From an uncultured Chitinophaga sp. (GTDB lineage: Bacteria; Bacteroidota; Bacteroidia; Chitinophagales; Chitinophagaceae), in contig NZ_CALEJS010000016.1 in the NCBI RefSeq assembly GCF_937898475.1, forward strand, positions 496,001-560,000: a stretch of DNA of 64,000 bases, read 5' to 3'. Of the stretch, positions 51,533 to 59,796 are shown one piece after another. Made by a program: the position numbers and the translations under genes. Every line of letters starts with the position of its first letter. Position 1 is the first letter of the stretch. Below the pieces are notes generated by a model. It did no database searches. It was not told where the DNA came from and saw nothing but the letters and a program-made list of their open reading frames with translations.

Positions 51533-52327
51533 ATGGCAATTCTTGACGCTAATGAAATTCAGTTCACTGGCAGTTTTGGTAATATGACTGCCTACCGGTT
51601 GCGCGGATCCGGCAAAATTGTAGTGCGCAAAAAGGGAGGGCCTACGAAGAAACAGGTGAAGACCTCCAGGAAATTCAGTCACACCCGTTTGAATAACAGT
51701 GAATTCGACGGCGCGGTGCAGGCGGCTAAAAGTATCCGCTACACCATGAATCTACCCGTTCTTAAGCTGGCGGACTACAACATTTTTCCGCAGCTTACCA
51801 AAATCTGCACACGCATTCAAAAGGAGGAAAAGATCAACGGCAAGGGACAACGCGGTGTATTGATCTCTGAGCACCGCAAACTGCTGGAAGGCTTCCTCCT
51901 TACCAGGAAACACCAGTTTTTCAGCGTGGTTTCCAATCCGCTGGACATTTCCGTGGATCGCGAAACTAAAACAGCGCTGATACAGCTGCCAAGGCTTATT
52001 AAGGGCATCAACCTGGTGCTACCCTGGCGGCAACCGCTTTACAGCTTCACCTTTTGCATGGGGGTGGCAGAAGACGTGATCCACAATGGCAGTGGGTATT
52101 ATAAGCCGGAACGTTTGCCGATTGCCTCCGCGCATTCAGAATGGCATATTAACGGCGCCAACTTTTTGCCGCAAACCATTACCTTACAACTGAACATGCC
52201 GGGGGCCCTTACGGCCGCACAATCCCTGGTGCTGACCGCGGGAATTGAGATGGGGCAACCGGATGCCAGAGGCGAGATCCAGAGCGTACCATACGCCGGG
52301 TCGGCATGCGTGCTTGCAGTAAGGTAA
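51533..52327 (+). CDS. Conserved-looking Bacteroidota protein, function unknown
   Basis: 264 residues, no signal peptide, no membrane segment. The opening GSFGNMTAYRLRGSGKIVVRKKGGPTKKQVKTSRKFSHTRLNNSEF is strongly basic. The middle (YNIFPQLTKICTRIQKEEK, LISEHRKLLEGFLLTRKHQFF) is helical, and the C-terminal half (ISVDRETKTALIQLPRLIKGINLVLPWRQPLYSFTFCMGV ... LNMPGALTAAQSLVLTAGIEMGQP) is beta-rich. I do not recognise the family with certainty; the basic start recalls nucleic-acid-binding or structural proteins. Monocistronic, closed by a perfect 17-bp terminator. Codon use matches neighbours. Confidence 0.75.
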   Translation: MAILDANEIQFTGSFGNMTAYRLRGSGKIVVRKKGGPTKKQVKTSRKFSHTRLNNSEFDGAVQAAKSIRYTMNLPVLKLADYNIFPQLTKICTRIQKEEKINGKGQRGVLISEHRKLLEGFLLTRKHQFFSVVSNPLDISVDRETKTALIQLPRLIKGINLVLPWRQPLYSFTFCMGVAEDVIHNGSGYYKPERLPIASAHSEWHINGANFLPQTITLQLNMPGALTAAQSLVLTAGIEMGQPDARGEIQSVPYAGSACVLAVR

Positions 52328-52822
52328 AGTTAATAAAGCATTGGCACTAAACACAATAAAAGAGCGGGACATCGTGTGATGTCCCGCTCTTTTATGAAGG
52401 GCGGAAAACTTACCGGCAACTGCACTTAAGAAAATGGTGTTTGATCGCGGTGCAATGATTTTATGGCTTTACTCACTTTTTTATTGCCTGGTAAGCTTTC
52501 CTCCTTTTGGTCAAATCTGATAAGGAAGCTTATAAAATCGGGATAGATATCTGCCGATCGTGATACAAAGAAACTACAAATACCCGGACAGGGTTTATGT
52601 AATCGGGAAAAGAAATGATCGAAGTGGGAAAAAGAGCAAATATGCAGGTTTGAGGTTTGAGGTTTGTTAAAGGTGAGAGGTGAGTGGTTCAGGAGCAGGC
52701 ACTTAGGTGAGGGAAATAAACTTTCAGGTGGCATTGCACTTTTAAGTGGGTAGGATTGAAGCAGGCCGGCTGACAGGTGTTGAACGTTAAACATTCAACG
52801 AACCTCAAACTTCAAACCTAAA
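52328..52822. other. Convergent intergenic region
   Basis: Gap of 495 bp between two convergent genes: terminator at the left, GTTTGAG heptad element at the right (52648-52822), and about 250 bp between (52395-52647) where I see nothing supportable. Confidence 0.4.
52357..52394. terminator. Perfect 17-bp bidirectional terminator
   Basis: Arms TAAAAGAGCGGGACATC (52357-52373) and complement 52378-52394 around a GTGT loop, with A and T tracts built into the ends of the stem. Serves the preceding gene and possibly the convergent AraC gene. Confidence 0.9.
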
Positions 52823-52825
52823 CTA
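52648..52825. repeat. GTTTGAG heptad element after AraC stop codon
   Basis: Left arm 52648-52668 has three units (GTTTGAG twice, then GTTTGTT). The right part, read on the minus strand from the AraC TAG stop, runs in 7-nt units (TAGTTTA, GGTTTGA, AGTTTGA, GGTTCGT, TGAATGT). The arms share an 8-bp perfect complement, and a local hairpin GTTGAA/TTCAAC lies inside the right part. Same word set as the element at 38951-39063. Confidence 0.7.
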
Positions 52826-53749
52826 TCTCAAAAGTAACTCACACGGTTTCAGGCCCGTATGCTTTTTAAAGGCAGTGGAGAAATGGGAAATGCAGGAGTA
52901 TCCCATCAGGATGGCTACATCTGAAACAGACATACCTTTTTCGTACAGCAGGCTTTTGGCCTTTTCCATACGTTCTTTCTGGAAATAATCGTAGATGGTG
53001 GTGCCGTACATGGCTTTAAAGCCCTTTTTCAGGTAGCATTCATTCATGGCTACACGGCGGGCCAGGTCGCGGATGGTAATGGGGGCATCCAGTTGTTCCA
53101 GCAGGATGCTGCGGGCCTTTTCGATCTTCTCGCGGTCTTCCAGGTGGGTCAGGAAGCGGCAACCGTAACGTTCATCCGGGTCGTTCTGCATGAACTGGTC
53201 GGAGCTGAAAAGCAGCAGCTCTAAGGCCTTGCTTTGCAGGAAGATATGTTTCAGCACCCCTTCGTAATTGTGATGCACCATCTGTTCCAGCACCGTTTTG
53301 GATTTGGGGCTGGGCTGAATGGTCTTTACGAAAGGCTTGCGGGATTGCAATTCAAATAAAGTGGAGCTGGTGGCGCCTTTCTGAAGCGATTGGATGAAAC
53401 CGGGCTGGAAACGCACGGTGATCATATCAACGGAAGATACTTTGTCAGAACATTTGCCGGTGCTATGGCCTTTGGCGCACAGCTGGTCCGTACAGGATGG
53501 GTTCTGGCAATACCGGCTGCCTGCCACGCAGTAACGCAACTCTATAGCGGCGCTCTGCCCCCTTTTTGCCGGCTGGTATACCACCATGGCGATATCTTCC
53601 ACCGGTAAGGGACGCTCGTAAGTAAAGCGCTGCAGGGTAAAATCAAAAGCGTCCGGCACGGTAACGGTGTCCTGCTCTGCGAGTTGCAGCTGGTCACTCA
53701 TAGCGGGTTGCGGAATGGCCAATGATAATATGTCCTGTAGCTCTTTCAA
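52823..53749 (-). CDS. AraC-family regulator with N-terminal Cys cluster
   Basis: 308 residues. The C-terminal double HTH is clear (ITIRDLARRVAMNECYLKKGFKAMYGTTIYDYFQKERMEKAKSLL; MSVSDVAILMGYSCISHFSTAFKKHTGLKPCELL). The N-terminal region (1-200) is not a standard cupin and carries five cysteines in about 27 residues (CVAGSRYCQNPSCTDQLC, then GHSTGKC), spaced x6, x4, x4 and x8, which could bind metal or sense redox state. A TTTG-N19-TAATTTTG promoter lies directly upstream. Target unknown. Confidence 0.9.
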   Translation of the reverse strand: MKELQDILSLAIPQPAMSDQLQLAEQDTVTVPDAFDFTLQRFTYERPLPVEDIAMVVYQPAKRGQSAAIELRYCVAGSRYCQNPSCTDQLCAKGHSTGKCSDKVSSVDMITVRFQPGFIQSLQKGATSSTLFELQSRKPFVKTIQPSPKSKTVLEQMVHHNYEGVLKHIFLQSKALELLLFSSDQFMQNDPDERYGCRFLTHLEDREKIEKARSILLEQLDAPITIRDLARRVAMNECYLKKGFKAMYGTTIYDYFQKERMEKAKSLLYEKGMSVSDVAILMGYSCISHFSTAFKKHTGLKPCELLLR

Positions 53750-53768
53750 ACTGTTTATTAAAGTGAGT

Positions 53769-53799
53769 CAAAATTAGGCATTCACTTTTACTTAACAAA
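53769..53799 (-). promoter_or_regulatory. Promoter of the AraC gene
   Basis: On the minus strand TTTG (53796-53799), 19-nt spacer, TAATTTTG (53769-53776): a full match to the Bacteroidota consensus. It predicts a leader of only about 13 nt. Confidence 0.65.
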
Positions 53800-53925
53800 C
53801 ATTCAGACGCTTAGTCGGCTAACTATGACAATGGGGTGATACTTGTGGAAAAAAATCCACGAACATCCCCAAGTTGTTCTCCTTCTTTTTAATTCAATTG
53901 GTATGGATTTCGGTATATTATAGCC

Positions 53926-55605
53926 ATGCAATACCGAACTCATATTAGAAAATACGGAAAAAAAGCGTTAATTATCATAGGGGCGTTAGCGTTAGTGCTG
54001 GCTGCAACGGGGCTTTACCTCAGTCAGCGCTGGAGCAAACAGCTGCGGGTGCAGCTGAGAGACTATGTACGTGAAATGTCTGACAGTCTTTACATCCTGC
54101 AATACGACCGGGTAAACCTCAACATGCTGAAAGGGCAGCTATCCATCAGCAAGGTAAGCCTGGTAACCGATACCGCCGTGTATAAGCGCCTGCAGCAGGA
54201 ACAGCGGGCGCCCGCTGTATTATACGCCTTCAGCGCCGAAAATTTAAGCCTGCGCTATTTCAAGGTATGGCGATATTTCCTCAAAAAAGAGCTGAGCGCC
54301 GGTTCACTGGTGCTGGATAACCCCAGTATTGTGCTTCAACAGGATACCCGGAATGTAGACACCAGCCGTAAACGCAGCGCCTATGAAAATATTTCTTCGC
54401 GCATACATTCCATATCGATCGGTACCCTGCGGCTGGACAGCTCCAATTTTATGTATACCTATATAAAGAAGGACAGCGCCAAGGCAATCACCCAGCTGCA
54501 TCACCTGAGTATCCACGTGAACGACCTGCTGATAGACGCCAAAGCCCTGGAAGATCCCAGCCGCTTCCTTTACGCCCGTAATTATGAGCTGCACCTGCGG
54601 GATTACCGGCATCGCACCGCAGACAGCCTGTATTGGATGAGTGTACGGGACATCAGCTACAATGCGGCGGAAAGCAACCTGCGTATCGGGCAGTTTGCCG
54701 TAGAACCCCGCTATAGCCGGGCTGATTTTGATAAAAGGGTACCCTTTCAGCAGGACCGCTATGATGTGCAGTTCAACAAGATCGCCGTGAACGGGCTGGA
54801 TCCCAAAGAACTGCTGGAAAATCAGCAGATACGCGCCCGCCGGATAGACATTGGCAGCGGCAGCGTTGACATTTATCATAACCGTATACTGCCTTCTTCC
54901 AACGAGATCAAAACAGGGCAGTATCCGCATCAGCTGCTGCAAAAACTGGCCATCCCCATCATGATAGACAGCCTGAAAGCTTCGAGGGTGGACCTGGCCT
55001 ATATGGAGGTTAACGCGAAATCAATGCAGGCGGGTACCATCCGTTTTAACCAGGTGGGCGGACTTTTCCGCAACATAACCAATATAGACAGCATGATAGC
55101 GCGCAACCCGCATTGTATTGCAGACCTGGACGGCGTATTTATGCAGCGCGGCAAGCTGCAGGCCCGTTTTGATTTTGTACTGAACGACAAGAATGGCCGC
55201 TTTGCCATATCCGGACGCCTGGACGATATGGACGGCCGTGAATTGACCCCTATTACCCGGCCCCTGGCACTGGTAGAGATCAGATCAGGTTATATACAGG
55301 AGGTAAGCTTCAGTATGCAGGGCAATGAAAAGAATGCCTCCGGCACGGTAAAACTGATCTATGACAACCTGAAGGTGCGCATTCTGAAAAAGGATGAAAG
55401 CTCCAGTGAGCTTAAAAGAAAAGGCCTGTTAAGCCTTTTTGCCAATGCCCTCGCCATTAATGACAGTAACCCCCGGGACGGCAAACTGCACATCGCCCAT
55501 CCGCGCTATGCCCGCGATCCGCGAAAATCCTTCTTCAACCTGGTATGGAAGACACTGTTTACCGGGGTGAAGGAGATTGCCATCAGCGGCGATGTACCGC
55601 TTTAG
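53926..55605 (+). CDS. AsmA/DUF748-like membrane-anchored periplasmic protein
   Basis: 559 residues with one N-terminal membrane helix (KKALIIIGALALVLAATGLYL, about residues 12-32) and a long periplasmic part with alternating beta strands of AsmA/DUF748 type: YDRVNLNMLKGQLSISKVSLVTDTAVY, AENLSLRYFKVWRYFLKKELSAGSLVLDNPSIVL, IGTLRLDSSNFMYTY and FVLNDKNGRFAISGRLDDMDG. The pattern of layer names (how each strand pairs with a preceding 'LDN' or 'LDS' turn) resembles bridge-type lipid-transfer proteins, but the family assignment is by pattern only. Its TAG stop opens a heptad element; gyrB follows. Confidence 0.7.
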   Translation: MQYRTHIRKYGKKALIIIGALALVLAATGLYLSQRWSKQLRVQLRDYVREMSDSLYILQYDRVNLNMLKGQLSISKVSLVTDTAVYKRLQQEQRAPAVLYAFSAENLSLRYFKVWRYFLKKELSAGSLVLDNPSIVLQQDTRNVDTSRKRSAYENISSRIHSISIGTLRLDSSNFMYTYIKKDSAKAITQLHHLSIHVNDLLIDAKALEDPSRFLYARNYELHLRDYRHRTADSLYWMSVRDISYNAAESNLRIGQFAVEPRYSRADFDKRVPFQQDRYDVQFNKIAVNGLDPKELLENQQIRARRIDIGSGSVDIYHNRILPSSNEIKTGQYPHQLLQKLAIPIMIDSLKASRVDLAYMEVNAKSMQAGTIRFNQVGGLFRNITNIDSMIARNPHCIADLDGVFMQRGKLQARFDFVLNDKNGRFAISGRLDDMDGRELTPITRPLALVEIRSGYIQEVSFSMQGNEKNASGTVKLIYDNLKVRILKKDESSSELKRKGLLSLFANALAINDSNPRDGKLHIAHPRYARDPRKSFFNLVWKTLFTGVKEIAISGDVPL

Positions 55606-55712
55606 CTGTTAGCTGCCGGCTGTTGGCAGTTAGTTGTGTTATACCGGATAGGTGTCTTACCCCGGCAAAATGCAGGTACTAATCGCCAACAGCTGACCGC
55701 TCAAAGCTGGCT
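55603..55712. repeat. TAGCTGT/GGCTGTT heptad hairpin
   Basis: Begins with the TAG stop of the AsmA-like gene. Left units AGCTGTT, AGCTGCC, GGCTGTT, GGCAGTT (55604-55631); right units GCCAACA, GCTGACC, GCTCAAA, GCTGGCT (55685-55712). CTGTTGGC pairs perfectly with GCCAACAG. A small CCTG/CAGG hairpin with a T-run (55731-55751) follows and may be the true terminator. Confidence 0.75.
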
Positions 55713-55766
55713 TCCCACCCCCCTGAAAAACAGGCTGTTTTTTATGGAAATAAGGCCCATTTTCCG

Positions 55767-55774
55767 TATATTTG
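55767..55774 (+). promoter_or_regulatory. -7 box of gyrB
   Basis: TATATTTG, perfect TAnnTTTG, 45 nt before the chosen gyrB ATG (55820). It lies upstream of the chosen start and overlaps the alternative start at 55772. Confidence 0.5.
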
Positions 55775-55819
55775 CACAATTCACGAGACATTTACTCAAT
55801 TAGCATTTTACATCAAGAT

Positions 55820-57808
55820 ATGAGCGAAGAATTAGCGCAAGTAACTGCCGCCGCCGGTACCAGCAATGGGTATGATGCGGACAGTATTCAGGTATTGGAA
55901 GGACTGGAAGCCGTTCGGAAGCGCCCGGCCATGTATATCGGCGATATTGGCGTAAAAGGTCTGCATCACCTGGTATATGAGGTAGTGGATAACTCCATCG
56001 ACGAAGCCCTGGCAGGATACTGCAAAAACATAGAAGTAACCATCTGCGAAGATAATTCAATCCGTTGTAAAGACGATGGCCGTGGCATTCCCACGGGCAT
56101 GAACACCAAAGAAGGCCGTTCGGCCCTGGAGGTGGTAATGACCGTACTGCACGCCGGTGGTAAATTCGACAAGAACACCTACAAGGTATCCGGTGGTCTG
56201 CACGGGGTGGGTGTAAGCTGCGTGAACGCACTGAGTAATGTGCTGCACGTAACCGTTCACCGCGACGGAAAGATATTTGAACAGGAGTATCACCGCGGTG
56301 TACCGCAATATTCCGTAAGGGAGATTGGCGACTCTGGTGAAACCGGTACCATTGTGCACTTTAAGCCAGATGATACCATCTTCACCAGCACGATCTATAA
56401 CCGCGAAATTCTCGCAGGCCGTCTCCGTGAACTGGCCTACCTGAACCGTAAAATAAGGATTACGCTGTCAGACGAGCGCGAAAAAGACGACCAGGGTAAT
56501 ATCGTAAGCGAAACGTTCTACAGCGAAGGCGGTATCACAGAATTTGTACAGATGCTGGATCGCAACGGGCGCCGCAACAGCCTGCTGCCTGATCCGATCT
56601 TTATAGAAGCGCATGATGCGTCTTCTAATGTAGCGGTAGAAGTAGCGCTGCAGTATAATGACTCTTTCAGTGAGAATATCTTCTCTTACGTAAATAACAT
56701 CAATACCATAGAAGGCGGTACGCACGTGGCTGGTTTCCGCCGCGCCATTACCCGCGTATTCAAAAGTTATGGCGATAAGAATAAACTGTTTGAGAAATCC
56801 AAGATCGAGGTAACCGGCGATGACTTCCGCGAAGGCCTCAGCGCTATTATCAGCGTAAAGGTGCCTGAACCGCAGTTTGAAGGCCAGACCAAGACCAAAC
56901 TGGGTAACTCCGATGTAATGGGTGTGGTAGACAGCGCCGTTGCTGATGTGCTGAACGCTTACCTGGAAGAACATCCCCGCGAAGCCAAGACCGTTATCAA
57001 TAAAGTGGTGCTGGCGGCACAGGCCCGCGAAGCGGCCCGTAAAGCCCGCCAGCTGGTACAGCGTAAAAGCGTGCTCACCGGCAGCGGATTGCCCGGTAAA
57101 CTGGCAGACTGCTCTGAGAACGACCCTGAAAAATGCGAACTGTACCTGGTGGAAGGTGACTCGGCAGGTGGTACGGCAAAACAGGGCCGTAACCGTGCCT
57201 TCCAGGCTATCCTGCCGTTGAGGGGTAAGATCCTGAACGTAGAAAAGGCTATGGAGCATAAGATCTACGAGAACGAAGAGATCAAGAATATATTTACCGC
57301 CCTCGGCGTAACCATCGGTACAGAAGAAGATGACAAGGCCCTCAACCTGAGCAAGCTGCGTTATCACAAGCTGATCATCATGACCGATGCCGACGTGGAC
57401 GGCAGCCACATCGCCACCCTGATCCTAACCTTTATATTCCGTTATATGAAGGCCATGGTTGAACAGGGTTATGTATATATTGCCCAGCCGCCTTTATACC
57501 TGGTGAAGAAAGGTAAGGAGCAGATCTACGCCTGGACAGAAGAACAACGTAAGGCTGCGGTTACCAAAATAGCCGGCGAAGGCAAAGAAGACAGCGTAGT
57601 GATACAGCGTTATAAAGGTCTGGGTGAGATGAACGCCGAACAGCTGTGGGAAACCACCCTGAACCCTGAGCATCGTACCCTGAAACAGGTAACGATCGAA
57701 AGCGCTGCAGAAGCAGACCGCATCTTCAGCATGCTGATGGGCGATGAAGTACCTCCGCGCAGGGAATTCATTGAATCTCACGCCAAATATGCGAAAATTG
57801 ACGCTTAA
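55820..57808 (+). CDS. gyrB: DNA gyrase subunit B
   Basis: 662 residues from the ATG at 55820 (MSEELAQVTAAAG); the longer reading from 55772 overlaps the promoter. ATPase of GHKL type: LEAVRKRPAMYIGDIG, YEVVDNSIDEALAG (catalytic Glu), DDGRGIPTGM, GGLHGVGVSCVNALS. Transducer and TOPRIM domains: LYLVEGDSAGGTAKQGRNRAFQAILPLRGKILNVEKA and MTDADVDGSHIATLIL. C-terminal QRYKGLGEMNAEQLWETTLNPEHRTL is the gyrase signature. The short length without the E. coli insert is usual in Bacteroidota. gyrB rather than parE by QRYKGLGEMN and the SAGGTAKQGRNR sequence. Confidence 0.97.
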   Translation: MSEELAQVTAAAGTSNGYDADSIQVLEGLEAVRKRPAMYIGDIGVKGLHHLVYEVVDNSIDEALAGYCKNIEVTICEDNSIRCKDDGRGIPTGMNTKEGRSALEVVMTVLHAGGKFDKNTYKVSGGLHGVGVSCVNALSNVLHVTVHRDGKIFEQEYHRGVPQYSVREIGDSGETGTIVHFKPDDTIFTSTIYNREILAGRLRELAYLNRKIRITLSDEREKDDQGNIVSETFYSEGGITEFVQMLDRNGRRNSLLPDPIFIEAHDASSNVAVEVALQYNDSFSENIFSYVNNINTIEGGTHVAGFRRAITRVFKSYGDKNKLFEKSKIEVTGDDFREGLSAIISVKVPEPQFEGQTKTKLGNSDVMGVVDSAVADVLNAYLEEHPREAKTVINKVVLAAQAREAARKARQLVQRKSVLTGSGLPGKLADCSENDPEKCELYLVEGDSAGGTAKQGRNRAFQAILPLRGKILNVEKAMEHKIYENEEIKNIFTALGVTIGTEEDDKALNLSKLRYHKLIIMTDADVDGSHIATLILTFIFRYMKAMVEQGYVYIAQPPLYLVKKGKEQIYAWTEEQRKAAVTKIAGEGKEDSVVIQRYKGLGEMNAEQLWETTLNPEHRTLKQVTIESAAEADRIFSMLMGDEVPPRREFIESHAKYAKIDA

Positions 57809-57985
57809 GCTTCAATTTCAAATTCCAGGTTTAAAAAATACAAATTCCAAACGCTACATATCAGCGTCTATATAAAAGGAAGCGTTCTGCAAGTCGGGAC
57901 GCTTCCTTTTTATTTGGAATTTGGTATTTGGAATTTGGTAATTGGATTTTGGAATTTGGTATTTGGCATCTGGCACCTGGAATTT
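57809..57985. repeat. GGAATTT heptad array of ten units plus embedded terminator
   Basis: Right arm 57916-57985 is ten consecutive 7-nt units of form GGnnYYT (GGAATTT, GGTATTT, GGCATCT) in unbroken register. Left arm 57815-57850 holds complementary units (AAATTCC type). Between the arms stands a conventional terminator. Confidence 0.85.
57874..57912 (+). terminator. gyrB terminator
   Basis: Perfect 12-bp stem AAAAGGAAGCGT (57874-57885) / ACGCTTCCTTTT (57899-57910), 13-nt loop, T-run. It lies in the loop of the GGAATTT repeat. Confidence 0.88.
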
Positions 57986-58135
57986 TTCCCCCAACCAGTT
58001 TGCTGATTATCAAAAAGGTATGGTGAAAAAGTATATTTTATTGAAAAAACTTATAGGTTATTTATTTAATCTATGAGGAAATCTTCCTATCTTGCAGCCG
58101 TATTTATTCCTATACCTAGCGACAAACCTATACCT
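57986..58135. other. Remainder of the gyrB-lipoprotein gap
   Basis: The full gap between gyrB and the lipoprotein gene is 327 bp; its left part is repeat and terminator. In the remaining 150 bp I see AT-rich sequence and no clear TAnnTTTG box. Confidence 0.35.
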
Positions 58136-58600
58136 ATGAAATTACTCCGGGTGGCGGCTATTTTAATGGCAGCCGCATTGGTCATCAACGCCTGTAAAAA
58201 AGATGATGCAGCACCTGCGTCTTCTTTCTCCTTCACTTTTGACGGCCAGCAGTACGTTGCCCATGATCCCAGCGCCTTCGTGGCTGATACTATCCTAACA
58301 GGCACCAACCAAAAGGTGCTGATCATTGACGGACTTACCAACAGTTTTAAGCAGCACATGCAGCTGATGGTAATCTCTCCGGACGATTCACTGAACGTAG
58401 GCACTTACAATGGCTCTGTCGTTACATTGATGCCCGTACAGGACACCGCCACCCAGGGCTACATAGGCGATCAAATCGAAGTTCAAATTACAAGCATTAA
58501 TAGTAAACGTGCCGAAGGTACATTCAAAGGCACACTAATCAAGAGTGGTGAAGTCGAAAAACCATTGACGGACGGGACTTTTAAAGTCAACATTAATTAA
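58136..58600 (+). CDS. Small lipoprotein, function unknown
   Basis: 154 residues from the ATG at 58136, which stands right before a lipoprotein signal (MKLLRVAAILMAAALVINAC, Cys20, then KKDDAAPA, a Lys-rich Bacteroidota surface-export-like start). The mature part is a small beta-sandwich: FSFTFDGQQYVAHDPSAFVADTIL, KQHMQLMVISPDDSLNVGTYNG, VEVQITSINSKRAEGTFKGTLI-like strands and GTFKVNIN end. The pattern resembles DUF6252-type lipoproteins, but I am not sure. Monocistronic with a strong terminator. Confidence 0.75.
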   Translation: MKLLRVAAILMAAALVINACKKDDAAPASSFSFTFDGQQYVAHDPSAFVADTILTGTNQKVLIIDGLTNSFKQHMQLMVISPDDSLNVGTYNGSVVTLMPVQDTATQGYIGDQIEVQITSINSKRAEGTFKGTLIKSGEVEKPLTDGTFKVNIN

Positions 58601-58652
58601 AAGTCAACATCAATCAGATCATCGTTTTTTTTGAAATCTTTTTCCATCGGCA

Positions 58653-58686
58653 TGCCCCGCCTTTCCAGGCGGGGCTTTCTTTTTGC
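58653..58686 (+). terminator. Lipoprotein gene terminator
   Basis: 9-bp G+C-rich stem GCCCCGCCT (58654-58662) / AGGCGGGGC (58667-58675), 4-nt loop, then TTTCTTTTTG. Confidence 0.9.
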
Positions 58687-58700
58687 CAATGTTTTCTCTT

Positions 58701-58895
58701 CTACTTTACCGGCACTGCCTGTGGCCATCTGCGGCCACGGTCCTGAAATATGTTGTTGTTGTTACGTGTCTGCATGGAATGTCTTCTCTTCCACATCCAG
58801 CCCATGATACCTGCAGTAATAGCAAGTCCCACGCTAACACCCTTCAGCAGGGTGCTGGACGGTACATTGTGCCCGGCAATTTTCATGTTACGCAT
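58701..58895 (-). CDS. Small membrane protein (64 residues), hypothetical
   Basis: MRNMKIAGHNVPSSTLLKG, then one hydrophobic helix (VSVGLAITAGIMGWMW), then a basic Arg/Asn-rich tail. An internal ATG at 58886 would shorten it by three residues. Codon choice looks like that of neighbouring real genes, and it sits between a terminator on each side, so I take it as a real small gene, unlike other short ORFs here. Possibly a small inner-membrane protein; no family recognised. Confidence 0.5.
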   Translation of the reverse strand: MRNMKIAGHNVPSSTLLKGVSVGLAITAGIMGWMWKRRHSMQTRNNNNIFQDRGRRWPQAVPVK

Positions 58896-58936
58896 AACAA
58901 TTTGGTTTGGTTCAATAACCCTATAATACCAAAAGC

Positions 58937-58967
58937 TATGCCACCCCGGATAAGCCGGGATGGCATA
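58937..58967. terminator. Hairpin terminator after SIMPL gene
   Basis: Stem TATGCCA then CCCGG (58937-58949) / CCGGG then TGGCATA (58955-58967), one mismatch, 5-nt loop, 20 bp downstream of the SIMPL stop on the minus strand. Confidence 0.7.
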
Positions 58968-58986
58968 TATGTTAATGAAAGCCGGA

Positions 58987-59709
58987 TTATTTAACGCCGA
59001 ATACCGCCCTTATTTCTGCACGTACCTTGATGGTCCTGAAATCTATATTGGAATCTGCCGCAACGCTTTCTGCTGCTTTATAGGCCATGTTTGCATACAC
59101 CGGACGTACATCGCTGTAGTTATCCGTGTTGATCTCCTGTACCTCAATCACCCCATCCACGTTCTCGCCAATAGCGCCTAAAAGATAAGTGGCTTTGGCT
59201 TTGGCCGCCTGCAGGGCTTTGATCTTTACTTCCCTGCGGTACTCTTCCATTTTGCTATGTGAGAAAGAAGCAATATTCACGCTTTCTATTCCTTCTTCAT
59301 CTACACCCGCCATGATACCATTTACTTTATCCAGCCTGCTTAATTTTAAGCGGTATTTTTTGCTGGCCAGGAAATCGGGATCGTTCTTCTTTTTCTTCCA
59401 CCAGTAATCAGGGTTATAACCATACACGTTCTCGATAGTGAGGCTTTCTTTAGGCAGGCCTGCATCTGCTATGGCCTTCTCCAGCTGCTTTTCCAGCGTA
59501 CTGATATCGATCTTGACTGTTTTGCTTTTATAATATTCTTTCAGGGAAATACTCAGGTAGATCTCATCAGGTGTGATCTCCATTTCGGCAGAGCCGTTCA
59601 CTTCAATCTTCTTTACCGGTACATTATAAACAGATTTCTGTTCAACCTGTTGTGCCCAAACGCTGATAGTAAGTATTAATCCGGTCAATAATAATGTTAC
59701 TTTTTTCAT
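58987..59709 (-). CDS. SIMPL-domain periplasmic protein
   Basis: 240 residues from the ATG at 59709, at the signal peptide (MKKVTLLLTGLILTISVWAQQ); upstream in-frame codons to 59835 translate the GGAATTT repeat and are not coding. SIMPL/DUF541 signatures: VPVKKIEVNGSAEMEITPDEIYLSISLKEYYKSKT, LEKAIADAGLPKESLTIENVYGYNP, YRLKLSRLDKVNGIMAGVDEEGIESVNIASFSHSK and ALQAAKAKATYLLGAIGENVDGVIEVQEI. Family members are oxidative-stress-related periplasmic proteins of unclear mechanism. Confidence 0.9.
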   Translation of the reverse strand: MKKVTLLLTGLILTISVWAQQVEQKSVYNVPVKKIEVNGSAEMEITPDEIYLSISLKEYYKSKTVKIDISTLEKQLEKAIADAGLPKESLTIENVYGYNPDYWWKKKKNDPDFLASKKYRLKLSRLDKVNGIMAGVDEEGIESVNIASFSHSKMEEYRREVKIKALQAAKAKATYLLGAIGENVDGVIEVQEINTDNYSDVRPVYANMAYKAAESVAADSNIDFRTIKVRAEIRAVFGVK

Positions 59710-59796
59710 CTTATGCTTATTTAAGTTTTTACTAAGTTGTCCGGCTGCTGCCGTTTTCACACTCATGATGCAGTAATTGCACAACATTCCATAAGG

